Below are positions 18,938 through 30,333 of a stretch of DNA of 64,000 bases, piece by piece (position 1 is the first letter of the stretch; every line of letters begins with the position of its first letter). The DNA comes from Mycobacterium sp. ELW1 (GTDB lineage: Bacteria; Actinomycetota; Actinomycetes; Mycobacteriales; Mycobacteriaceae). The notes under the pieces are model-generated. The model was not told the origin of the DNA. It saw only the letters and a program-made list of their open reading frames with translations, and did no database searches. Location: positions 4,898,001-4,962,000 of the forward strand of contig NZ_CP032155.1 of NCBI RefSeq assembly GCF_008329905.1, given 5' to 3'. A program made the position numbers and the translations under genes.

Positions 18938-19410
18938 CGGTTGAGGCGCCAGATGTCGGTCGACATCAGCGTCGCGAACGAACACCACAACGGGTAGGGC
19001 GCCAGCGCCGCTCCGAGCTTCGGGTCCACCGCTGCGGATCTGCGCGCCAAATCGGCACTGCTGATCGCGAGCGCACCGGCCGCCACCGCTGACGGCCCGA
19101 GCTTGTGCGACTTGAAGAACAGCCAGCTCCACCCGGCATTGAGCACCAGGTTGGCGCCCAGCGCGCCGATGTAGGCGCGGGCCTTGGCGTCTTCGCCATT
19201 GTCACGCAGTTTGTCGATCGTCGCCGCCGACGTCACGGCGATGTCGGCGTACAACGTCGTCCACGCCACCGGAAACACGGCGTTCGGCGGAACATAGCGG
19301 GGTTTACGGATCCGCGGGTACCAGGTCTCGACGCCAGCCTTGCTGGCGATGCTCCCGGTCACGGCGGCAGCGGCGGTGGCCAATGAGGTTGCGACGATGG
19401 ACTTTCCCAT
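18934..19410 (-). CDS. tspO: TspO/MBR family membrane protein
   Basis: A 158-aa five-helix membrane protein of the translocator/peripheral benzodiazepine receptor family. Signatures: WYPRIRKPRYVPPNAVFPVAW near residues 30-50, NLVLNAGWSWLFF in the middle and PYPLWCSFATLMSTDIWRLN at the C terminus. The family binds tetrapyrroles and responds to oxidative or light stress in bacteria. The stop is shared (CTAG) with the convergent amide hydrolase. The ATG start at 19410 is clear. There is no link to its neighbours beyond position. Confidence 0.88.
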   Translation of the reverse strand: MGKSIVATSLATAAAAVTGSIASKAGVETWYPRIRKPRYVPPNAVFPVAWTTLYADIAVTSAATIDKLRDNGEDAKARAYIGALGANLVLNAGWSWLFFKSHKLGPSAVAAGALAISSADLARRSAAVDPKLGAALAPYPLWCSFATLMSTDIWRLNR

Positions 19411-19473
19411 GGCGCCAACTTACCCACGCGCAAGATCTGCAAACGCGTGCCCTCGGCGGGCGTCACACAGTGG

Positions 19474-20784
19474 TCAGAACCGGGCTCGGTGGCGACCGAC
19501 TCCGGCGTGCGCCGGTGTGGCGGTTCCGGGCTGCGGTCGCGCGGACCGGGATTGCGGCGTGCGGGGTTTGAGGCCTGCGGCGCCGTGTGGCCGCGCGGTC
19601 ACGCGGGCAGTGGCGGGGGCCGGACCGCTCGGTGGCATCGCGGTGGGAAGCATCGCGGTGGGAAGCCGTGTGCCGCCGACCCCGAAGGGTCCGGCGGGCG
19701 TCGTTCCGAGTGGACGCCCCAACCCAGCCGCGTGCAGTCCGTCGTCCAGTCCGACGGGGATCGCGGCGAGGAGATCGCGGACCATGGTCGCCGGGTCTTT
19801 CGGATTGCTCAGCGTCGCCGGCGTCGGCTCGCCCGGGCTGATGGTGCGGTCGTAGGCCCATTCGACGATCACCCGCAGCGGTGCGTCGAGGACGTCGAGG
19901 ATCGGTCCCGGTACGCCGAGCTGGGCCAGCGGCATGAGCAGCGGCAGGCGCCGGGTTGGCAATAGGTAGTACGTGGTGTCGCCGGTGGTGCCCTGATTCA
20001 GCGCGCCGGCGACGGACACGGTGTAGTGCTCGTGCAGGTACACGATGCCGGCCAGCGCGTTGAGGTCGGCCAACAGGTTCAGCGGACGCCGCGGGAAGTC
20101 GGCCCATCCGTCGTACTGCTGCGCGATGTCGGCGGTCAGGAATCGACAGTTGGTGCCGCCGGCATCGCAGCTGTCAGTGGGGGTCGCACCGTCGAATGTG
20201 ACTCCGAGGACGGGGATGTAGAGGCCCGCGAAGCGTTCGAGAAAGCCTCCGTTCGGCCGGTTCGGATTGCTGACGACCACGAACGAGATGGCCGGCGGCG
20301 CGCCGATGGAGGCGCGGTACTGCGCGATGAGGTCCCGCTTGACGATCGACGCGACCCTCGCGCTCTGCGAATACCCGAAGACCACGTAATCCGATGCTGG
20401 GCCGTCGGCACCGAGATGCGTTGCCTCGCATGATGTCCGGCCTTGCAGGCAGTTGCCCAGATTAGCGGCACCTGCCGCGACAGACGTGTCGAAACGGTCC
20501 GCGCCGGCCACCGGCCAGAACTGTTCGGGGGTGCCGACGGCGACCCGGTGGTAGGTGCCGGGATCCGATGAATCGGCCCGTACCGCCCCGGTGGGGGCGA
20601 TGAAGAGATCGAGCGCGCCCTGCGTGAACTGCTCGATGAAACCGCGGGACTCACCCACCAGAGGGTGTCCCGTGCCGCCCATTATCAGGGCGGTGGTGGC
20701 CGCCAGCTGAACAGCGACGGTCAGCATCGCCACCGCGACGACGCCCGACACGGCCAGGCACAGCAAGCGCACCACGGTGCCCAT
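19474..20784 (-). CDS. PE-PPE-domain alpha/beta hydrolase, secreted or membrane-anchored
   Basis: A 436-aa protein with an N-terminal hydrophobic segment (about residues 5-35) followed by the PE-PPE domain (alpha/beta hydrolase), with the nucleophile motif FGYSQSARV and later GFLERFAGLYIPVLGV. There is no PE or PPE leader, as in free-standing serine hydrolases of this family that act on mycobacterial lipids. The last 90 residues are low-complexity Pro/Ala/Arg. ATG 20784 is preferred because GGGGGG lies 4-9 nt upstream; GTG 20796 is also in frame. Substrate unknown. Confidence 0.85.
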   Translation of the reverse strand: MGTVVRLLCLAVSGVVAVAMLTVAVQLAATTALIMGGTGHPLVGESRGFIEQFTQGALDLFIAPTGAVRADSSDPGTYHRVAVGTPEQFWPVAGADRFDTSVAAGAANLGNCLQGRTSCEATHLGADGPASDYVVFGYSQSARVASIVKRDLIAQYRASIGAPPAISFVVVSNPNRPNGGFLERFAGLYIPVLGVTFDGATPTDSCDAGGTNCRFLTADIAQQYDGWADFPRRPLNLLADLNALAGIVYLHEHYTVSVAGALNQGTTGDTTYYLLPTRRLPLLMPLAQLGVPGPILDVLDAPLRVIVEWAYDRTISPGEPTPATLSNPKDPATMVRDLLAAIPVGLDDGLHAAGLGRPLGTTPAGPFGVGGTRLPTAMLPTAMPPSGPAPATARVTARPHGAAGLKPRTPQSRSARPQPGTATPAHAGVGRHRARF

Positions 20785-21025
20785 GGCGCCCCCCACACGC
20801 CGGGCGCAACGCCCATGATGGCTTCACCCGACCCACCACCGCGACCACGCTGCGCCATTGCAATTTCGCGGCCTCAGCCCATGGTGCGCCTGTTTCTGCA
20901 GTGCCGTGGGAAAAGCGGTTTCACAAAGATTTCATGTGGTTTCGCTGTGAAGGGCACTAAGCTGCTCAATCGAATTTCGTTGGTCGCTGGAAAGAGCGCG
21001 CCACAACAAAAGGAGAACTCGTTCG

Positions 21026-21739
21026 ATGAACAAGATGACGGCGGTAGCTACGGCGGGCCTGGCCGCCGTTTCCTTGAGTTTCGCGCTCGTCGGGTGCGGT
21101 TCTGACAGCAAGAACGACAGCAAGACGTCCACCTCCACGTCGACGTCGACGTCCACCGAGACGTCCACCTCGAAATCCACTGAGACGTCGGCAAGTCCGG
21201 CTCCGGCCGCCGGCACGAACAAGACCATCCAGGATTACCTGAAGGAAAACCAGATCACCGAAACGCCGGTCAAGCGTGGCGATCCCGGTTCCCCCAACAT
21301 CGATCTGGCGATGCCGCCCGGGTGGTCGGACGCCGGCCAGCAGACCCCGGACTGGGCCTATGGGGCGATCGTCTTCGACAGCCCGCAGGACAAGCAGGAC
21401 CCGCCGAGCATCATCGCGATCGTCTCGAAGTTGACCGGCAACGTCGACCCCAAGAAGGTTCTCGAGTTCGCGCCGGGTGAGCTGCAGAACCTGCCGGGGT
21501 GGACGCCCCTCGGCGACGGCGCCAACAAGAGCACGCTGAGCGGTTTCGACGCCGTTCAGCTCGGTGGCAACTACACCAAAGAGAGCAAGAAGCGGATCAT
21601 CGCCCAGAAGACGGTCGTGATTCCCGGCCAGGACGGTCTGTACGTCCTGCAGATGAATGCCGACGCGCTGGACGGCCAGGAGGGTCCGCTGATGGACGCC
21701 ACCAACATCATCGACGAGAAGACGACGATCACTCCCTGA
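21026..21739 (+). CDS. lpqT: LpqN/LpqT-family lipoprotein
   Basis: A 237-aa lipoprotein with signal peptide and lipobox ALVGC (C24), then a Ser/Thr/Lys-rich linker of about 35 residues with repeated ST units, and a globular domain starting TIQDYLKENQI with AMPPGWSDAG. This is the LpqN/LpqT fold of mycobacteria. Related LpqN binds mycolyltransferases, so an envelope-assembly role is plausible. A good ribosome site (AAAGGAGAA) precedes ATG 21026. A stem-loop follows the stop. The Ser/Thr linker is a likely O-mannosylation target (inference). Confidence 0.85.
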   Translation: MNKMTAVATAGLAAVSLSFALVGCGSDSKNDSKTSTSTSTSTSTETSTSKSTETSASPAPAAGTNKTIQDYLKENQITETPVKRGDPGSPNIDLAMPPGWSDAGQQTPDWAYGAIVFDSPQDKQDPPSIIAIVSKLTGNVDPKKVLEFAPGELQNLPGWTPLGDGANKSTLSGFDAVQLGGNYTKESKKRIIAQKTVVIPGQDGLYVLQMNADALDGQEGPLMDATNIIDEKTTITP

Positions 21740-21752
21740 TCGGTGTCGTGAG

Positions 21753-21792
21753 GCGGCTGTCGGTGCGTGCGTCGCGCGCCGGCAGCCGCTTT
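21753..21792 (+). terminator. Probable intrinsic terminator after lpqT
   Basis: GCGGCTGTCGG at 21753-21763 pairs with CCGGCAGCCGC at 21779-21789 (11 bp with one G-U pair), loop 15 nt, followed by TTT. It lies 13 nt after the lpqT stop and before the next start. Confidence 0.6.
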
Positions 21793-21812
21793 GTCAGTCG
21801 GGAGGGTTTCGC

Positions 21813-22109
21813 ATGACATCTGAAGAGCCGCAGGAACCCGAGGAACCCACGGTGTCCACGGGCCGGCGCATGGTCGCCTCGATGAGTCCGCGCGCCGTCT
21901 GGTCGATGGCCGACGGACAGCCGGTGGTGATCAAGCAGTTTGTCCAGTTCTGTCTGATCCTCGTGTATCCCGCGTGGATTGTCGGGATGCTCTTTGCGGT
22001 GGCGTTCTATTACGCGGGCTACGCGGTGCTGTGGGTATTGTTCGCGCCAATTCGATTGTGGATGAAGAAGAATCGGCCCGACGAGTATGCGGCGAGCCAG
22101 CTGAAATAA
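21813..22109 (+). CDS. Small membrane protein of unknown function
   Basis: A 98-aa protein with an acidic N terminus (EEPQEPEEP), a basic segment, one or two hydrophobic helices at about residues 43-78, and a short basic tail ending with PDEYAASQLK. It is preceded by a strong ribosome site (GGGAGGG 6-7 nt before ATG 21813). I do not recognise a named family. It lies directly after lpqT behind a likely terminator, and 55 nt before the insertion sequence, which may cut it off from former downstream neighbours. Confidence 0.7.
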   Translation: MTSEEPQEPEEPTVSTGRRMVASMSPRAVWSMADGQPVVIKQFVQFCLILVYPAWIVGMLFAVAFYYAGYAVLWVLFAPIRLWMKKNRPDEYAASQLK

Positions 22110-22153
22110 CCGGCGTTATCCCCAGTTCTGCATTCATCCACAGGTCGATTCCT

Positions 22154-22180
22154 GTTGCCTCATGTCAAGATGCGCGCGTA
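22154..22180. repeat. Left terminal inverted repeat of the IS
   Basis: A 27-bp sequence beginning GTTGCCTCATG and ending ATGCGCGCGTA. It includes the last codons and TGA (22165-22167) of the transposase. Confidence 0.7.
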
Positions 22181-23391
22181 GGAGTTTTGGCTGCCTTGTG
22201 TATGAGTGCGCGTTTGTTGACGCTGTCTCCCGGTTTGCTGGTGGTCAAGATGAGGAGTTGGTTGGTCAATGCGTGAATCCGGCGTTGGATTGCGGCGGGG
22301 TTGATGTTGCTTTGGGCTAGTGTCAGCGCGAGGATCCGGTCTTCGTCGACCATGGACGGGTGGTTGATCAAGCGCCGAAACGGAGTGGCTGCCTCGTCGT
22401 GCTTCTTGGTGACCTTCGCACCGTGACGGACCTTCGATACCAGTTTCTGCTGCGGGTGATAGTAGTTGGTGAGTTGGGACTGCAACTGCCATATCTCGTT
22501 GAGCAACAACATCTCTGACGCTGTTGTGTAGCGGTGATAGCCCACCACCGTGCGGACCACCGCCCAGTTCTTCTGTTCGACGTGACAGCCGTCGTTCTTA
22601 TTGCCCGGCCGCGCCCGGGTGAAGGTGATCTCGTTGTCCACGCACCATTGCAGTAGGTGGGTGTTGATGAACTCGGCTCCGTTGTCGGAGTCCACCCCCA
22701 GGATCGGGAATGGCATCCGTTCAACGATGACTTTGAGTGCGCGGAAGACACATGTCGCCGCCTTGCTGGGAATGGAGCGGTTCTCGGTCCACCCGGTGCA
22801 GATATCGGTCACGGTCAACGTGAAGGCGAACTGACCCCAGGCGCAGCCTCCGTCGTGGGAGACCAAATCGATCTCGACGAAACCGGGCCGGTCGTCCTGC
22901 CAGTCGGCCCAGGTTCTGACCGGGATCTGACTCTTGAGCAGCGACCCTGGCTTCGTGGTGGCACGCCCCCTGAGCTGGTGTTTGCGCCGTTCGGGAGCCA
23001 ACCGTCGATCGATGGTGGCCGCCGACATCGACACCACCAACGCTGCAGTCTGGTCATCGATGACCAACTCCTGAAAATGGCGCAACACCGCCACCAATTC
23101 GCCCAACATCGGCGCCAATCGCTTGCCGGCCGGCATCCCCAGCACCGTCCAGCACACCGTCAGCGCGGCAATGACCTCTGGCCCGTACTTCACTGGTCGC
23201 GGCCTCTGCGAGGCCGCGACTTTCGGCGTCAACGCCGCCATAAGCGCCTTACGTGCGTGATTGCGATGCCAGCCGGTCGTGGCACACAACTCATCGAGAA
23301 TCACGCCCTTGGCCCGCTTGTCGGCTCGCACATAGCGAACCGCAATCGCCTCGGTTACCGCCCTGCGTTCGGCCAACGTCAACCCCATCAC
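22165..23391 (-). CDS. IS transposase, integrase-core (rve) DDE type
   Basis: A 408-aa transposase. An N-terminal helix-turn-helix region (TGWHRNHARKAL) is followed by an integrase core with a plausible DDE triad: EIDLVSHDG (first Asp), LGVDSDNGAEF (second Asp) and NDGCHVEQKN (Glu). The frame is intact and the element may be functional. The group resembles ISNCY-type integrase-like transposases in actinobacteria; I cannot place it more exactly. The start is GTG/ATG at 23391-23388. It lies in the IS between lpqT and the 13E12 gene. Confidence 0.85.
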   Translation of the reverse strand: MMGLTLAERRAVTEAIAVRYVRADKRAKGVILDELCATTGWHRNHARKALMAALTPKVAASQRPRPVKYGPEVIAALTVCWTVLGMPAGKRLAPMLGELVAVLRHFQELVIDDQTAALVVSMSAATIDRRLAPERRKHQLRGRATTKPGSLLKSQIPVRTWADWQDDRPGFVEIDLVSHDGGCAWGQFAFTLTVTDICTGWTENRSIPSKAATCVFRALKVIVERMPFPILGVDSDNGAEFINTHLLQWCVDNEITFTRARPGNKNDGCHVEQKNWAVVRTVVGYHRYTTASEMLLLNEIWQLQSQLTNYYHPQQKLVSKVRHGAKVTKKHDEAATPFRRLINHPSMVDEDRILALTLAQSNINPAAIQRRIHALTNQLLILTTSKPGDSVNKRALIHKAAKTPTRAS

Positions 23392-23436
23392 CCGGGCCTA
23401 CCGACGACATTGCTGACCGTTCACCTAGGCACGCCG

Positions 23437-23462
23437 CACGCGCGCATTTTCAGTGAGGCAAC
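23437..23462. repeat. Right terminal inverted repeat of the IS (inner copy)
   Basis: CACGCGCGCATTTTCAGTG followed by AGGCAAC is the inverted match to the left end, with a 1-bp length difference. Confidence 0.7.
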
Positions 23463-23482
23463 GAACAACGAATTCGCCGCCC

Positions 23483-23508
23483 TTCGCGCGCATTTCAGAT
23501 GAGTCAAC
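23483..23508. repeat. Second right-end-like repeat (outer copy)
   Basis: TTCGCGCGCATTTCAGATG followed by AGTCAAC closely repeats the inner right end, in the same orientation 46 bp away. It may be the scar of a nested insertion or a second transposase-binding site. Confidence 0.6.
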
Positions 23509-23541
23509 GCGCGATTGCGGCCTCGGGTTTTTGTCGGTGGT

Positions 23542-23557
23542 TCGAACTAATGTTCGA
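23542..23557 (+). promoter_or_regulatory. Perfect SOS (LexA) box at the 13E12-type gene
   Basis: TCGAAC-TAAT-GTTCGA is an exact match to the mycobacterial SOS consensus. A -10-like TAATGT (23548-23553) lies inside the box, and ATG 23561 follows 3 nt after it. LexA would therefore sit on the -10 of a leaderless promoter. SOS boxes at 13E12-family genes are known in M. tuberculosis. Confidence 0.85.
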
Positions 23558-23560
23558 TGT

Positions 23561-24880
23561 ATGAGTTCGATCGACGTCGTGCTGGAGGCACTCGACGATG
23601 TGGTCGAGGCGTTGGCCGCGGTCGATCTCGATGTGTTGTCACCGCCGGATCGGTTCCGGGTGCTGCAGCGGTTGGAGACCGCCCGTCGTCGGCAGGTAGC
23701 GGTCTCGCATGCGGTGGTGGGGCGGTTGGAGCAGTTCGAGGGGTGTCCCCCGGTACCGATCACCCTGGCTGATGTGTTGCGGATCAGCCCGCGAGAGGCC
23801 AAACGCCGGATCCGCGATGCCGAGCAGGTGGCGCCGCGGCGAGCGTTGACCGGGGAACCGTTGCCCCCGTTGCTACCCGACACCTCGGCGGCCTGGCACG
23901 CCGGACAGTTGGACGGCGAGCATCTGCGGGTGATCCAGAAGTTCTTCCGCGATCTGCCCGAGCATGTCGGGCCGGTCGAGATCGAGAAGGCCGAACGGAC
24001 TCTGGCGGAGCACGCGGTGAATCTGCGGCCCGATCAATTGGAGAAGATCGCCCACCGGCTCGCACTGCACCTCAACCCCGACGGCACGTTCTCCGATGAG
24101 GACCGCGCCCGTAAACGCGGGTTCGTCTGGTGCGGTGGGCAACAGGTCGACGGGATGAGTGTGGGCCGGCTGATCGCCGACCCGCAGTTGCGGTCCATGC
24201 TGGATGCCTGGTTCACCAAGTTCGCCGCACCCGGAGTGTGCAACCCCGCCGACCAGACACCCACCCTCAGCCCATCCGAGGAGGTGGCCGACCGTGACCT
24301 GCGCAGCCACGGCCAACGTCAGCACGATGCGTTGACCGCGTTGGTGCGTGGTCAACTCGGTGACCCGAAGTTGGGTCAGCACAACGGGTTACCGGTGACG
24401 GTGATCGTCTCGGCCACCCTGCAGGACCTTCAGGCCACGACCGGGCACGCGGTCACCGCCACCGGCACCCTGCTGCCCGTCCCCGACGTCATCCGGATGG
24501 CGAGCCACGCTTACCACTACCTGGCTCTGTTCGACGGGGTGCGCGGGCAGGCGTTATGGCTGGGCCGCACCAAACGGGTGGCTTCGGCTGATCAGCGGAT
24601 CATGTTGCACAGCAAGGACCGCGGCTGCACCCGCCCCGGCTGCGATGCACCCGGATACCTCACCGAAGTCCACCACGTCGACGAGTGGGCCCAGGGCGGG
24701 CTGACCAACATCGACACACTCACCCTGGCCTGCCCGGCCGATCACCGACTCCTCGACCACGGCTGGAAAACCCGAAAACTCGCCAACGGCGACACCGAAT
24801 GGATACCCCCACCACGCCTACCCATGCTGCGCGGCGGCGTCAACGACTACCACCACCCCGAACGACTACTGGGAAGCTAG
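23561..24880 (+). CDS. 13E12-family DUF222/HNH endonuclease-domain protein
   Basis: A 439-aa protein of the mycobacterial 13E12 repeat family. The N-terminal three quarters is the DUF222 helical region (PPDRFRVLQRLETARRR, then ISPREAKRRIRDAEQ). The C terminus is an HNH nuclease: CTRPGCDAPGYLTEVHH, WAQGG, N and CPADHRLLDHG, with two cysteines and the His-His pair intact. It is a probable mobile or damage-inducible nuclease; its biological role is unsettled. ATG 23561 is chosen because it starts directly behind an SOS box. It lies next to an insertion sequence, in a plastic region. Confidence 0.88.
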   Translation: MSSIDVVLEALDDVVEALAAVDLDVLSPPDRFRVLQRLETARRRQVAVSHAVVGRLEQFEGCPPVPITLADVLRISPREAKRRIRDAEQVAPRRALTGEPLPPLLPDTSAAWHAGQLDGEHLRVIQKFFRDLPEHVGPVEIEKAERTLAEHAVNLRPDQLEKIAHRLALHLNPDGTFSDEDRARKRGFVWCGGQQVDGMSVGRLIADPQLRSMLDAWFTKFAAPGVCNPADQTPTLSPSEEVADRDLRSHGQRQHDALTALVRGQLGDPKLGQHNGLPVTVIVSATLQDLQATTGHAVTATGTLLPVPDVIRMASHAYHYLALFDGVRGQALWLGRTKRVASADQRIMLHSKDRGCTRPGCDAPGYLTEVHHVDEWAQGGLTNIDTLTLACPADHRLLDHGWKTRKLANGDTEWIPPPRLPMLRGGVNDYHHPERLLGS

Positions 24881-25698
24881 GCCCGGGAGAACGCCGACGC
24901 CTCGGCGACCTGCTGCGGGGTGGGCCGAACACCGGTGTACCGCTCGAACTGTTCGGCCGCCTGCAGCGCGATCACCTCGGCACCGGTGATGACCTGCTTA
25001 CCCGCCGCCCGCGCTGCGGCGATCAGCGGCGTCTCCGACGGCACAGCGACCACGTCGAAAACGGTCCGCGCAGCGGCGATCACCGCGTCGGCGTAGGCGG
25101 GCTCGTGTTCCTCGGGGCCCTCGGCCATTCCGATGGGCGTCACGTTGACGATCACCGAGGCGCGGAGGTCGCCGACCTCGCTGCGCCAGTCGTAGCCCAG
25201 CCGTTGCGCCAAGTCCGGGCCGCTGTCGGAATTCCTGGCCACGATGGTGCCATCGCCGAATCCGCTGTCCCGGAACGCCGTTGCCACCGCGCTCGCCATC
25301 CCTCCGCTGCCGCGGATCAGCACCGCCGAGTCCGGATCGAGGCCGTGTTCGGCGATCAACCGCTGCACAGCGGTGTAATCGGTATTGGCCGCGGTCAGCA
25401 CACCGTCATCGTTGACGATCGTGTTGACCGCGTTGATCGCTCGCGCCGAGTCCTCCACATGCTCGACCAGCGCCAGCACATCCTGCTTGAACGGCATCGA
25501 CACCGAACATCCGCGAATCCCCAGCGCCCGCACACCGCCGATGGCGGCCGCGATATCGGTTGTGGTGAAAGCCTTGTAGATGAAATCCAGGCCGAGCTGC
25601 TCATAGAGATAGTTGTGGAACCGGGTGCCGATGTTGCTGGGCCGCGCGGCCAGCGAGATGCACAACCGGGTGTCTTTGTTCAGCGCAGGCTTGGCCAT
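24877..25698 (-). CDS. Shikimate dehydrogenase-like (AroE family) oxidoreductase
   Basis: A 273-aa AroE-fold protein. The substrate-binding half shows CSVSMPFKQDVL (lysine of the catalytic Lys/Asp pair) and the conserved NAVNTIV followed by ANTDYTAV (Asp). The NADP-binding loop reads IRGSGGMASAV. The N terminus (LCISLAARPSNIG) differs from biosynthetic AroE, so a paralogous substrate such as quinate or an unrelated polyol is possible. ATG 25698 lies 1 nt after the pat stop, which indicates one transcript with pat. The 3' end overlaps the 13E12 gene by 4 nt. Confidence 0.85.
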   Translation of the reverse strand: MAKPALNKDTRLCISLAARPSNIGTRFHNYLYEQLGLDFIYKAFTTTDIAAAIGGVRALGIRGCSVSMPFKQDVLALVEHVEDSARAINAVNTIVNDDGVLTAANTDYTAVQRLIAEHGLDPDSAVLIRGSGGMASAVATAFRDSGFGDGTIVARNSDSGPDLAQRLGYDWRSEVGDLRASVIVNVTPIGMAEGPEEHEPAYADAVIAAARTVFDVVAVPSETPLIAAARAAGKQVITGAEVIALQAAEQFERYTGVRPTPQQVAEASAFSRA

Positions 25699-25699
25699 G

Positions 25700-28439
<2,740 letters not shown>

Positions 28440-28442
28440 GAC

Positions 28443-29297
28443 CTACAGGTGCTTGGACCGGTTGACGAAACGGCCGGCGCGCGGCGAAAACAGCCACCCA
28501 CCACCGGCTTTCGTCCCGCCGTCGACCGGAATGTTGTGGCCGGTGACGAAACCTGACAACTCTGATGCCAGAAACAACGCCACCCGCGCCTGATCGTCCG
28601 GCCAGCCGACCCGACCGACCGGCGCCCACGACTGCCACAGGTGCTCGACATCCTCATACCCGGTGAGATAGTCCACCTGCGGCGTCTGGGTGAGATCGGT
28701 GCCGATGCCGTTGACGCGAATTCCGTGGCGGCCCAAATCGACCGCCAGGCACGTGGTGAAGTGTGCAACAGCGGCTTTCATCGCGCCATAGACCGGATCA
28801 CGCGGAAAGCCCCGCATGCCTTCCACCGAGTGGACGTTGACGATGTTGCCGCTGCCCGCGTCGATCATCGACCCGACGAAAGCACGGGTGACCGCGAAGA
28901 CATGGCGCAGGTTGACGTCGTACATCCGTTGCCAGGTCTGCGGTGTCGACTCCTCGAAGCCCACCAGCGGCCGGTAGTCGCCGACGTTGTTGACCACGAC
29001 GTCCACCCACCCATGGCTGCCCAGCACCGCATCCGCGAGACGGGCGACATCGTCGTCGACGGTCACATCCACGACGTGGCTCCGGATCACCCCGCCGGCC
29101 GCCGTCACCTCGCGGCTGATGTGCTCGGCACGGACCGGGTCGATCTCGGCCACCTCGACGACGGCGCCGTGCGCGGCGAACAGCGCCGAAATCGCCCCGC
29201 CGATACCGTCGCCGCCACCGGTCACGACCGCAACGCGGCCCTCCAGCAGGCGATTCCAGTCCGGGATGTCCGCGATGCCACGCGGGCCGTTGCTCAT
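28443..29297 (-). CDS. SDR-family oxidoreductase (end of the PKS operon)
   Basis: A 284-aa short-chain dehydrogenase. TGGGDGIGG (cofactor loop), VNNVGDYRP (NNxG), HSVEG (catalytic Ser) and YGAMK (Tyr-x-x-x-Lys) are all intact. The C-terminal region PVDGGTKAGGGW is standard. The start at 29297 lies 19 nt downstream of the FAD hydroxylase stop on the same strand, so it is likely the sixth gene of the type III PKS operon, perhaps reducing or oxidising the polyketide ring. It is convergent with the glycosidase (3-nt gap). Confidence 0.85.
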   Translation of the reverse strand: MSNGPRGIADIPDWNRLLEGRVAVVTGGGDGIGGAISALFAAHGAVVEVAEIDPVRAEHISREVTAAGGVIRSHVVDVTVDDDVARLADAVLGSHGWVDVVVNNVGDYRPLVGFEESTPQTWQRMYDVNLRHVFAVTRAFVGSMIDAGSGNIVNVHSVEGMRGFPRDPVYGAMKAAVAHFTTCLAVDLGRHGIRVNGIGTDLTQTPQVDYLTGYEDVEHLWQSWAPVGRVGWPDDQARVALFLASELSGFVTGHNIPVDGGTKAGGGWLFSPRAGRFVNRSKHL

Positions 29298-29316
29298 AGC
29301 GGCGCAGCCTACGCCG

Positions 29317-30333
29317 TCAGTAGGCCAGCAGGTTCACAATCTTGCCGAACGCGCTCGGCAGCGCGGCCGCGGCCGGCACCACCGCCGAGCGGGTGGGACC
29401 GAACTCGACGGCATGCAGCAGCCCCGCCGTCAGCAGCCGGTAGCGCCGCGACATCCGCCGCCACTGCCGGTCGTAGTCGCCGGGCCGTTCCGCCAGAACA
29501 CAATTCACCAACAGCTCGGCGCCGCCGAAGGCGATGCCGAGCCCTTCGCCGGTCAAGGCGTCGACGTAGCCTGCGGCATCCCCCACCAGCAGGACGCGGC
29601 CGGCTCGGCGCCCGGCCACCCGCTGCCGCAGCGGACCTGCCGCCCGCTCGGGCCCGTGCGGACATCCGTTCACCCGCTCGCGCAGCGCACCGAATTCGGC
29701 CAGCCTGCTCTCGAACGAACCCTGCCGCGCGGTCAGGATCGCGATGCCCACACAGTCGTCGGCCACCGGGGTGACATAGGCCTCGGCGCCGTCACCCCAG
29801 TACACCTCGACCCGGTCGCTCCACGGCGCGATGCGCACGTGCCGCCGCAGCCCCCACCGTCGCGACCCGCCGCTGGGGCGGGCCAGGCCCAGCGACCGCC
29901 GGATCGGTGAATGCAGGCCGTCGGCGGCGGCCAGGTAGCGAGCACGAAAAGCCCCGCACTGCACCGAGTCCGCGTCCTGGGTGATCGATCCGATGTGGGC
30001 GTCCACCACATCGACGCCTGCGGCCTGCACCGCATCCATCAACGCGGTGTGCAACGCGGTTCGGCGCACGCCCATACCCGGACCGGCGCGAAACGGGGCA
30101 TCCACCCGGCGTGCGGTATCGAAGTATGTGATGCCCCGAAACGGCTTGCCGGGCAGTGTTATTCCGAGTTTGTCGAGCTGCTGCACGGTGTAGGGCATCA
30201 TTCCCTCACCGCAAGCCTTGTCGATCGGCGCGGGGCGGCGCTCGACGACGGTCACGCTCAGTCCGGCGCGGGCGGCATGCAATGCGGTGACCAGACCGGC
30301 CGGGCCGCCGCCTGCCACCAGGAGATCGATCAC
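29317..30333 (-). CDS. FAD-dependent oxidoreductase/hydroxylase of the type III PKS operon (WasC/SrsC-like)
   Basis: A 338-aa flavoprotein of the aromatic hydroxylase/geranylgeranyl-reductase class. The N-terminal GGGPAGLVTALHAARAG, ACGEGMMPY, AADGLHSPIRR and LLVGDAAGYVDALTGEG motifs bind FAD. GTG 30333 overlaps the membrane methyltransferase stop (GTGA), which fixes the start. In srs and was loci, the flavoprotein hydroxylates an alkylresorcinol to give a quinone. The same partners are present here, so the same role is inferred. Confidence 0.85.
   Translation of the reverse strand: MIDLLVAGGGPAGLVTALHAARAGLSVTVVERRPAPIDKACGEGMMPYTVQQLDKLGITLPGKPFRGITYFDTARRVDAPFRAGPGMGVRRTALHTALMDAVQAAGVDVVDAHIGSITQDADSVQCGAFRARYLAAADGLHSPIRRSLGLARPSGGSRRWGLRRHVRIAPWSDRVEVYWGDGAEAYVTPVADDCVGIAILTARQGSFESRLAEFGALRERVNGCPHGPERAAGPLRQRVAGRRAGRVLLVGDAAGYVDALTGEGLGIAFGGAELLVNCVLAERPGDYDRQWRRMSRRYRLLTAGLLHAVEFGPTRSAVVPAAAALPSAFGKIVNLLAY

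Larger units (their letters stand above)
22154..23462. mobile_element. Insertion sequence with rve-type (ISNCY-like) transposase
   Basis: A single transposase gene is flanked by imperfect inverted repeats. The left end starts GTTGCCTCATGTCAAGATGC (22154), and the right end, read in reverse complement from 23462, starts GTTGCCTCACTGAAAATGCG. Both run on into CGCGCGT. No target-site duplication was recognised next to either end. The left repeat contains the transposase stop codon. A second right-end-like repeat lies 46 bp further out. Confidence 0.75.
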
